From the NCBI GenBank assembly GCA_020050175.1, contig JAGVKY010000151.1, forward strand, positions 1-6,910: a stretch of DNA of 6,910 nt, read 5' to 3'. The notes below the pieces were generated by a model, which was given only the letters and a program-made list of their open reading frames with translations, searched no databases and had not been told where the DNA came from. The position numbers and the translations under genes were made by a program. Shown in pieces: positions 1 through 5,013 of this stretch. Every line of letters begins with the position of its first letter. Position 1 is the stretch's first letter. Source of the stretch: Parachlamydiales bacterium (GTDB lineage Bacteria; Chlamydiota; Chlamydiia; Chlamydiales; JAJFMK01).

Positions 1-401
1 CCCAGGCTATACGCAAGTTCGGAAGAGGGGGTGGTCACTTCTATCTGACGATCAAAAAGTTTAATTTTTACTTCCATTTCGATCGCGCGGTCATCTAAAG
101 TGCACGCAAGTTCATCGGATGTTTGACGAACGATACCGGACTCCCACGCTGTTTCTGATGCTAACCAGGCGGAAGGACGATCATGAGGGTCGAGAGAAGC
201 AAATCCTCCTAGGGCAAACAATTCGAATTCTACTTCCCCAGGTTCCCTTTCTGATTGCTTCAGGCAAACGCGTAGGCCATTTTTAAGCGTGAGTTCTTTC
301 AAATGATGATCAGTCAGGCATTCGGCACGTGTTTCAGACCATAGAAAAGAGGAAAGAAGAAGGGGATAAAAAAATATAAAAATATAACGCACTAACAGCA
401 T
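1..401 (-). CDS. M16 (insulinase)-family peptidase-like secreted protein, N-terminal part only
   Basis: The reading frame runs from ATG at 401 to the window edge, giving 133 codons with the C-terminus missing. Residues 1-26 look like a signal peptide: Arg5, a hydrophobic core at 6-21, and a possible cleavage after SETRA. From about residue 34 the sequence follows the first strands of an M16 domain: LTLKNGLRVCLKQ, then EVEFELFALGGFASLDP, then PSAWLASETAWESGI. This most resembles the start of the C-terminal, non-catalytic M16 unit of PqqL-like proteins. The zinc motif HxxEH is absent from the place where it would align (around residues 76-84). The likely location is periplasm or envelope. The visible part is either a non-catalytic M16 partner or a gene that lost its catalytic half. 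Upstream of the ATG there is only a weak GTGAGA as ribosome binding site. The family is inferred from remembered motifs, with no search. Confidence 0.6.
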   Translation of the reverse strand, partial: MLLVRYIFIFFYPLLLSSFLWSETRAECLTDHHLKELTLKNGLRVCLKQSEREPGEVEFELFALGGFASLDPHDRPSAWLASETAWESGIVRQTSDELACTLDDRAIEMEVKIKLFDRQIEVTTPSSELAYSL

Positions 402-439
402 GATCTCACGATTTAGGAGGGTTTGGGCTCATCATTCAA

Positions 440-469
440 ATTAGCATGGATCGGTTAAGATTATGTAAA
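440..469 (-). promoter_or_regulatory. candidate sigma-70 promoter of the M16-like gene
   Basis: On the minus strand, TTTACA (464-469) is followed after 18 bp by GCTAAT (440-445). These match the -35 and -10 consensus at 5 of 6 and 4 of 6 positions. Transcription would begin about 30 bases before the ATG at 401. This rests on sequence resemblance only. Confidence 0.35.
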
Positions 470-511
470 GGAGGATTAAAATTTCTAAAGTTCCCGAAGG
501 CAAAGTTCAGA

Positions 512-547
512 TTGACAAAAAGGATCCGTGTCGTTAACTTGTATGAT
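512..547 (+). promoter_or_regulatory. candidate promoter of tRNA-Leu
   Basis: A perfect -35 hexamer TTGACA lies at 512-517. At 17-bp spacing the -10 would be the weak TAACTT (535-540). A better -10, TATGAT (542-547), lies 24 bp away, which is too far for a standard pairing, though it sits well for a start just before the tRNA at 559. One of the two -10 elements is probably used. Confidence 0.5.
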
Positions 548-558
548 AATTCTAAAAA

Positions 559-640
<82 letters not shown>

Positions 641-654
641 TTCTTTCTTCTCCT

Positions 655-674
655 ATCTGAACCCCCAGATTTTT
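655..674 (+). terminator. weak hairpin plus T-run after tRNA-Leu
   Basis: ATCTG (655-659) pairs with CAGAT (666-670) around a 6-base loop and runs into TTTTT (670-674). The stem is only 5 bp and A/T rich, so this is a poor intrinsic terminator. It lies between the tRNA and the vapBC promoter, where one would be expected. Confidence 0.3.
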
Positions 675-686
675 CAAATTTGCCTA

Positions 687-715
687 TTGCCTTTCTGATA
701 TCAAAATGATATCTT
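687..715 (+). promoter_or_regulatory. candidate vapBC promoter inside the operator
   Basis: TTGCCT (687-692) and TATCTT (710-715) are separated by exactly 17 bp, with 4 of 6 matches at each element. A second TTGCCT copy lies just upstream (680-685). The -10 falls inside the palindrome at 695-726, so a bound repressor would block RNA polymerase, as in autoregulated toxin-antitoxin operons. Confidence 0.45.
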
Positions 716-726
716 TTAGATATCAG
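695..726. promoter_or_regulatory. palindromic operator for the VapBC complex
   Basis: The 32 bp form a near-perfect palindrome. The outer arms are CTGATATC (695-702) and GATATCAG (719-726), and a central GATATC lies at 708-713. GATATC occurs three times at exactly 11-bp steps (697, 708, 719), about one helical turn, so equivalent faces repeat on one side of the DNA. The spacers AAAAT and TTTTA are also nearly complementary. The site overlaps the probable -10 and touches the ribosome binding site AGGAGG (725-730). Ribbon-helix-helix antitoxins with VapC are known to bind such inverted repeats. Binding here is inferred from position and symmetry. Confidence 0.7.
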
Positions 727-735
727 GAGGACATC

Positions 736-972
736 ATGGAAGAGCGGGAATCGCGCGATTTTTTGATCAGAAATCTGCCAGTTGAACTTTTTAATCTACT
801 TGAACAATCTGCCAAAGAGAACCACCGCAGCAAGACTCAAGAGGCAATCGTTATATTGACTGAAGGCCTAACTATCCGCAGTCGTAAGCTTCAAAAGCCG
901 AAACCCTTTAAATGGGATACAAAAATAACCGAGAGTTTTATTGAAAAAGCGATCGATGAGGGTCGGGAATGA
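736..972 (+). CDS. vapB: VapB/FitA-type ribbon-helix-helix antitoxin
   Basis: A 78-residue antitoxin expected to neutralise the VapC toxin encoded next to it and to repress its own operon as a VapBC complex. Residues 7-46 fit a ribbon-helix-helix (Arc/FitA-like) DNA-binding fold: strand RDFLIRNLP, helix VELFNLLEQSAKE, turn, helix TQEAIVILTEGL. The charged C-terminal tail, with KPFKW at 56-60 and then ESFIEKAIDEG, is the usual toxin-wrapping part, and the Trp may plug the toxin groove. I chose ATG 736 over ATG 706 because AGGAGG lies 5 bases before 736, while 706 lies inside the operator palindrome. The stop overlaps the toxin start (ATGA), implying translational coupling. FitAB and VapBC cannot be separated by eye. 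Confidence 0.85.
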   Translation: MEERESRDFLIRNLPVELFNLLEQSAKENHRSKTQEAIVILTEGLTIRSRKLQKPKPFKWDTKITESFIEKAIDEGRE

Positions 973-1373
973 TCGTTGCCGACACCTGCATTGTCGTTCA
1001 TCTATTTAACGCAACCCACCTGACAGAAATAGCTCAACGTGTTCTTGAAAAGGATCCGCAATGGATCTTGCCTCCTATCTGGAAAGAGGAATATGCAAAT
1101 GTCATCTCAAAATTAGCTAGAAAAGAGAATAAGCCAGCCGACGAAATTATCAAACATTTCATTCGCACCAAAAAAGAGCTCAATGATTTTGAGTACGACA
1201 TCGAACTAGAAGACGCTCTTCGTATCTCAATCGAGCAAAAAATTAGCGTCTACGACGCCCATTTCATCACCCTTGCTGAAAAATTTGGCACAGTCCTAGT
1301 AACAGAAGACAAAGAAGTCCTAAAAAGGTGCCCTCACCAGAGCCTCAGCATGGCTGATTTTTTAAAAGACTAG
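969..1373 (+). CDS. vapC: VapC-type PIN-domain ribonuclease toxin
   Basis: A 134-residue PIN-domain protein of full family length. The acidic metal-binding residues are in place: Asp5 in MIVADTCIVV, Glu41 in EEYANVI, Asp96 in SVYDAHFITLA, and Asp114 in VLVTEDKEVL. VapC toxins are Mg2+-dependent endoribonucleases that cut tRNA or rRNA and stop growth when the antitoxin is lost. The target here cannot be read from sequence. Translation starts at the ATGA overlap with vapB, so the toxin probably depends on antitoxin translation. All four catalytic positions are intact and no frameshift is visible, so the system looks functional. The gene ends in TAG at 1371-1373, inside the 11-bp repeat ACTAGCTGATA. 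Confidence 0.9.
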   Translation: MIVADTCIVVHLFNATHLTEIAQRVLEKDPQWILPPIWKEEYANVISKLARKENKPADEIIKHFIRTKKELNDFEYDIELEDALRISIEQKISVYDAHFITLAEKFGTVLVTEDKEVLKRCPHQSLSMADFLKD

Positions 1374-1379
1374 CTGATA
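1369..1379 (+). repeat. 11-bp direct repeat, left copy (ACTAGCTGATA)
   Basis: An exact copy of the sequence at 2052-2062. It spans the vapC stop codon, and the pair brackets the deaminase pseudogene segment. A match of 11 bp somewhere in a window this size is expected by chance, so only its placement is suggestive. Confidence 0.4.
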
Positions 1380-1502
1380 TTGAAATCAAGCCATCCACCC
1401 TGTGAATCAAAGTATGGAAAGAAAGAAAAACAATTGCTGGATGCTTTAATTCAAGAAGCAAAAAGTCTTATTGAACCAACGCCTCATCCTTTCATTACAA
1501 CT
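1374..1502 (+). other. short open remnant directly after vapC, in the vapC frame
   Basis: The vapC reading frame stays open for 43 codons after its TAG and then meets TGA at 1503-1505. The encoded peptide (for example KKEKQLLDALIQEAKSLIEP) is helix-like and protein-like, but it has no ATG and no ribosome binding site. A TTG at 1380 is the only possible start. The most likely explanation is the tail of another gene left after a rearrangement. I do not recognise it. It fills most of the 137-bp gap between vapC and the deaminase pseudogene. Confidence 0.25.
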
Positions 1503-1510
1503 TGACTCTG

Positions 1511-2053
1511 TTACAACTTTGGAAACTTAAAAAAGAAATGATTGAGACTATTGAATATAGTGGAACGAGCAGTTTGTTTTTGGGTTTGTTCGATTTGTTC
1601 GGGAGAAAGTCCAGTTAGGAGCGCCACTTTTGCATATTCTTCTGAGAGAGAGGTGTTGAATATGAGGGGGTCATCGGTGCAGATCGAGACAGGGTGACCG
1701 CTAAGTAAGAGCTTGAGGGCTGGGTGGTTCGCTGGTTCGTTGATCATGCCGGCTTTAAGTTTGACATCTCCAACGGTTGAATCGCCCGACAAATCAATAC
1801 CTACTACCCCTTTATCTCGATATTCGAGGGCCAAGTTGATGGTTTGATTGGCTAGGGCAGGATTTGTATCACGACGCAAGCTAAGAATTAAACCCACCTT
1901 AAGAGGAGTAGCCGCTGTTCCTTTTTGAATCCCTCTAAGGATGGCTTTAAGGTGACCTTTTAAACCTGATCCTAGGTCTTTAAGTCCTGTACGAAATTCC
2001 GCATAGGTAACATTGTCATCTATTAAATCTTGGCATATCTCTAAAAGACGCAC
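1511..2053 (-). pseudogene. degraded adenosine deaminase-like (ADAL-type) metallohydrolase
   Basis: A 180-codon frame beginning at a GTG. Intact family members (about 330-350 residues) hydrolyse the amino group of adenosine or N6-methyl-AMP using zinc. Recognisable pieces in order: NVTYAEFRTGLKDLG (residues 14-28, the family YxExR strand), LKVGLILSLRRDTNPA (51-66), GVVGIDLSGDSTVGD (82-96), and HPVSICTDDPLIFNTSLSEEY (120-140). Two parts are missing. The N-terminus, with the HxH zinc ligands, is gone. About 75 residues are also gone between GDSTVGD and KLKAGMINEPANHP, removing the catalytic Glu (HxxE) and the RIGHG zinc histidine. The internal loss is in frame, with its junction near 1765-1770. 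Of the active-site residues, only the Asp pair of TDDP remains. The product cannot be an active deaminase. The frame stays open only 5 codons upstream of the GTG before a stop. Confidence 0.8.
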
Positions 2054-2062
2054 TAGCTGATA
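2052..2062 (+). repeat. 11-bp direct repeat, right copy (ACTAGCTGATA)
   Basis: The second copy of the 1369-1379 sequence, 683 bp away and in the same orientation. It lies at the truncated 5' edge of the deaminase pseudogene, where its homology is lost. Confidence 0.4.
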
Positions 2063-2094
2063 AAACTCTTAAATCCCATAAGGCAGCCCTACTT

Positions 2095-2672
2095 ATGAAT
2101 GAGCTCCAAGGCATATTTTCAGCGAAATCATCCCAAGATCACTTGCGTGCTCTCCTTATTTTACCGGAAGTCAATGCCTATATCGATCAACTTTTGGATG
2201 ATCAACTTAGGGATATCCAAATTTATCGAGGACTTACCCCCACTTGTTCCGCTGTTATTGCTGATAAATTTTTGTATTTAATTATTCCAGAAAAGGAGCC
2301 TATGGGATCGTTTTCTTTGGCGATGGCTCTCTTGGAAGTTGCTTAGATTGTTATCTGAAGAACCCGGAACAAAAATCGTTTTTGGTGATGTGTCAAACAG
2401 AAACCGACATTTTAGGAGCCATCCCTTCATCTCGTCGAGAAACCCTTATTTCTCTCTACGACCAATTGGAGGGTTTTGCCAAACCAATTGAGGCGGTTCG
2501 AAGTGCCGCACCTAAAAAACTAGACGCCAGAAGCATTGATTTAGATGAAGAACTTACGCAAACGAGTCAAAGGCGGGGAAGCATTATCGTTAGAAAAAGG
2601 TCAACACATGTCAGGTCAAAAACATCAGTTATGGGGTATTCGAATCCTGTCAATAATGGAGAAGACTCTTGA
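2095..2672 (+). pseudogene. unrecognised gene with two apparent compensating frameshifts
   Basis: Protein-like sequence starts in one frame (MNELQGIFSAKSSQDHLRA) and runs to LYLIIPEK. At the A4 tract 2291-2294 the good frame moves: the original frame stops at 2346, while the next frame reads AYGIVFFGDGSLGSCLDCYL, then FLVMCQTETDILG and LDARSIDLDEEL. Near 2553-2556 one extra base appears to return it to the first frame (RKRVKGGEALSLEKGQHMSG, then QKHQLWGIRILS). Joined, the product would be about 180 residues or more. Without the shifts, the pieces are 83 and 96 codons (2095-2346 and 2382-2672). The 5' end is probably truncated, since the frame is open further upstream across the 2052 repeat. 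I recognise no family. A sequencing error in the A-run cannot be excluded. Confidence 0.5.
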
Positions 2673-3083
2673 AACTAATGGAATCTTTCTAAACCAAACT
2701 TGGTTTGCGCGATCAATTTTTTGGTTGAGTTTTTCCAAGTTTTTTAGAAGAAGGGAGCCTTCTGCTTGAACACCTTTTGGACCATGCTCTGCTAAGAATA
2801 TTTTTTCTTTTATCTGGTCTTGGATATAGGTCGAATTCAAACGTCGAGAGAGCTCCTTTAAAAGGACAGGACCTCTTAGGATAATCTTTCTCTTAGCAGG
2901 AGCGTTCTCCTCTTCTTCAATTTCAAATAGAAGGCTCTGCCAAATTTTTAACAATCTCTCATCATCTTCATGCTCTTCCCCCTCTTTCCCTTCCTCCTCT
3001 TTTTCTCTCTGATCAGGAAAAACAGATTCATGAGCTAAAAGTCTTAAAGGATCTAAAGAACGAAGATCAATACGCTGAATCAT
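2625..3083 (-). CDS. small acidic protein of unknown function
   Basis: A 152-residue product from ATG 3083, preceded by AAGGGG at 8-base spacing. A TTG at 3101 would add 6 residues but has no support. There is no signal peptide or membrane segment. After an N-terminal MIQRIDLRSLDPLRLLAHES comes a strongly charged stretch, roughly residues 27-43 (EKEEEGKEGEEHEDDE). Two helical, basic or amphipathic regions follow, including KRKIILRGPVLLKELSRRL and LLLKNLEKLNQKIDRANQVW. I do not recognise the family. Its 3' end overlaps, on the opposite strand, the end of the frameshifted plus-strand gene. Its start faces the 3177 gene across 93 bp, suggesting divergent transcription. Length, a credible start and protein-like composition argue for a real gene, but its C-terminus may have been altered by rearrangement. 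Confidence 0.5.
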   Translation of the reverse strand: MIQRIDLRSLDPLRLLAHESVFPDQREKEEEGKEGEEHEDDERLLKIWQSLLFEIEEEENAPAKRKIILRGPVLLKELSRRLNSTYIQDQIKEKIFLAEHGPKGVQAEGSLLLKNLEKLNQKIDRANQVWFRKIPLVSRVFSIIDRIRIPHN

Positions 3084-3147
3084 AAATAAGGCCCCTTGCA
3101 AGAAAAAGTTTACCGGAATTTTTCTTTCAAAATCAGCATAATTGAAC

Positions 3148-3156
3148 TATTATATA
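3148..3156. promoter_or_regulatory. shared -10 region for the divergent genes at 3083 and 3177
   Basis: On the minus strand 3149-3154 reads TATAAT, a perfect -10. On the plus strand TATTAT (3148-3153) and TATATA (3151-3156) are also good -10 elements. No strong -35 lies at 16-18 bp on either side (TTTCAA at 3125-3130 for plus, a T-run for minus). This could be a bidirectional promoter with overlapping polymerase sites. Confidence 0.35.
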
Positions 3157-3176
3157 GGGAAAAAAACTACCAAAAA

Positions 3177-4403
3177 ATGGCTGGAGTCGTTTCCTTTTCA
3201 TTAACTCGTCTCGATGCTTCTGGCAAAGCATCTGTAAAAGACCTGTCAAAACAGAGTCTGAACGGGATTGCGCGTGCGGCTGGTATTTTTTTTCAGGGTT
3301 TTGACAAAACGCAGCTTTCCTCCATTCGTAGCCAATTTGACAAGATCGACTTTTATCGGATTGATAGAGTCCCCGGTTATGCCGAAGCCCCTTTTAGAGC
3401 TTTCGAGGAGAAAAGAACTTTAAAAGTTTTTCTCCATTGCGATGAACCAGACGATCAAGAGTTAACTCTTAAATTTATCTTCTCTGCACTCATGGTCATA
3501 GCCCTCCAGAAGAAAGATAATCCCCCCAGTGAGCAAATTGAAGCTGTTGACTTCGAGACCGAAGCATTTTTAGGCCGTCTGCCCAACCAGGCCACTATTC
3601 CTAGACCTCCTTTCCCCGGACTTACGCTTAAACAGGGCACAGAACTTTTTACAGAAGTGATTTTTGAAATCGCGCAACACAAAGCCTTCCTCCACCCTCC
3701 TCTGATGGAAAGTGATGATTGGAGTGGAGAATGGGGAACCGAACAACTCGCCAGTCTTTTTAAAGGTCTTAGCCTCCAATACGCAAAATCTCCTGCTTTT
3801 CGCAATATTCCTGGGATAAGGAGTGTAATTTCTAATCTTTCTGTGCCGGTTTTCCCTACAGAAAAATTAACTAGATTATCGTCTCCTGAATCCCGCTCCT
3901 TAAGAACGCTCCTAAAAATTGGCGCGATTCGGTCCCTTTTCGACCCTCTTAAAAGGAATTTGGATGCTGATGAGGCAGCTGTTTTTATTAATGGTCCCGA
4001 AGGAGCCACCTTTTTGAAATTCTTTTGGGGCACTAGAAAAGTTATTGTCCTCTGTGTCGGCGGTTTTAATGGCGACCTAAAACACGACTTCGAACGGCTT
4101 GTCAGAACGTTTCAAAAACATCGCTTCTCGTTGATTCCAGAGAATTTAGGAAACAAACCTCTTGAACAAAGTGATTGGGTAATCCTCTATCGAGCAGAAA
4201 TTCGCAAAATTGAAATTGACATAAGAGGCTGCCTGCAAGGGGTCACCAATGACCCAACTCTTAATGGCTTAAGAGAGAAGATTGGTGCTGATGAATTCTT
4301 GGATGAGTATAGAAAGAAGATTGATGCTCCTGATTATGAGCAGCGTCTACTTGCCGAAGCCAAGCAGCTTTACGAAGAATTCCAGAAGAGCCGTAGAAAT
4401 TGA
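3177..4403 (+). CDS. unknown soluble protein, 408 residues
   Basis: I chose ATG 3177 (MAGVVSFSLTRLDASGKASV) over the TTG at 3096, because the earlier codons cross the divergent promoter and have no ribosome binding site. The site before 3177 is also weak (AGGGA about 15 bases upstream). There is no signal peptide or membrane segment. The sequence shows an N-terminal mixed region with strands such as RTLKVFLHC, a proline-rich linker (IPRPPFPG, about residues 140-150), a strand pair TRKVIVLCVGGFNG, and a charged helical C-terminus (YEQRLLAEAKQLYEEFQ). I recognise no catalytic motif or family. The long intact frame and even composition support a real gene. It is followed after 38 bp by the membrane protein at 4442 in the same direction, so the two are probably co-transcribed. 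The reverse-strand frame of 192 codons within it is a shadow. Confidence 0.75.
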   Translation: MAGVVSFSLTRLDASGKASVKDLSKQSLNGIARAAGIFFQGFDKTQLSSIRSQFDKIDFYRIDRVPGYAEAPFRAFEEKRTLKVFLHCDEPDDQELTLKFIFSALMVIALQKKDNPPSEQIEAVDFETEAFLGRLPNQATIPRPPFPGLTLKQGTELFTEVIFEIAQHKAFLHPPLMESDDWSGEWGTEQLASLFKGLSLQYAKSPAFRNIPGIRSVISNLSVPVFPTEKLTRLSSPESRSLRTLLKIGAIRSLFDPLKRNLDADEAAVFINGPEGATFLKFFWGTRKVIVLCVGGFNGDLKHDFERLVRTFQKHRFSLIPENLGNKPLEQSDWVILYRAEIRKIEIDIRGCLQGVTNDPTLNGLREKIGADEFLDEYRKKIDAPDYEQRLLAEAKQLYEEFQKSRRN

Positions 4404-4441
4404 TCCTAGAAATGCCTTAAGGTATAGGGCAGGTTCTTGAC

Positions 4442-4969
4442 ATGCTAAGATTTCTTATCACCCTTTTTAATTGTTTTCTCTGTTACGTCGGATGGTATGG
4501 GGCGATTGTCCTTGCTGCTTACGACTACCCCGTTCTTGCCCCCGCTATTCTTTTGCCCATTGTCATTTGGGAAATAATGGCAGGAAAGGAACCCATGAAG
4601 CGTTTTATTATCGTTCTTTTATTGATTCTGACAGGATTTGCGGTTGAAACCGTGCTGATACAGATGCATATTCTTACGTATGCTTCGCCCTTAGGTCTCT
4701 TGACAGGTACTCCCCCTTTATGGGTTTTGGGCCTTTACGCGCTAATTGGTGCAACCTTTGATGATATTATCCAATGGTTAAACGAAAGAAGTTTTGTTTA
4801 CCCCATTTTGACTTTGATAGGATCGGTGGGGGGCGGTTTCAACTACTATCTCGGCTCCAAAATTGGCGCTATTTCTTTCCCGAGCGGAGATTTAAAAGGG
4901 GTTATAGCTGCAGGCATAGTCTGGGGACTTCTTTTGCCCCTTACCTACAAAATCAGAAAAACTATTTGA
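4442..4969 (+). CDS. DUF2878-like inner-membrane protein
   Basis: A 175-residue protein dominated by hydrophobic segments. About six membrane helices are likely, roughly at 1-18, 20-46, 54-76, 91-110, 118-140 and 152-170. Signs of the DUF2878 family are WYGAIVLAA at the first helix, the TPPLWVLGLYALIGATFDD segment, and GSVGGGFNYYLGSKIGAISF near the end, which matches the family's GG-x-YY-G-LGA pattern. The length is normal for that family, whose function is unknown. The start is ATG 4442, with only AGGTT as ribosome binding site. It lies 38 bp after the 408-residue unknown gene, in the same direction, so it probably shares its transcript. The assignment is from remembered motifs and is not certain. 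Confidence 0.65.
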   Translation: MLRFLITLFNCFLCYVGWYGAIVLAAYDYPVLAPAILLPIVIWEIMAGKEPMKRFIIVLLLILTGFAVETVLIQMHILTYASPLGLLTGTPPLWVLGLYALIGATFDDIIQWLNERSFVYPILTLIGSVGGGFNYYLGSKIGAISFPSGDLKGVIAAGIVWGLLLPLTYKIRKTI

Positions 4970-4976
4970 TCAAGTA

Positions 4977-5006
4977 AAGACAGGATTTAAGCTTAAATCC
5001 TGTCTT
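4977..5006. terminator. perfect 30-bp palindrome, bidirectional terminator
   Basis: Two 15-bp arms meet at AAGCTT with no mismatch. In RNA this makes a stem of about 13 bp with a 4-base loop. It lies 7 bp after the DUF2878-like stop and 7 bp from the synthetase stop, just where two convergent genes would share a terminator. For the minus-strand transcript the arm runs into TCTTTACTTG, moderately U-rich. For the plus-strand transcript the following bases (GCTAAGTTT) are poor in U, so it may work better for the synthetase gene. Confidence 0.75.
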
Positions 5007-5013
5007 GCTAAGT

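Noticed and set aside
706..735. Ten-residue N-terminal extension of the antitoxin
   Set aside because: The ATG at 706 lies inside the operator and before the strong ribosome binding site that serves the ATG at 736.
3455..4033. 192-codon minus-strand frame
   Set aside because: It lies wholly inside the intact 408-residue plus-strand gene, has a composition typical of antisense reading, and has no ribosome binding site. It is a shadow.
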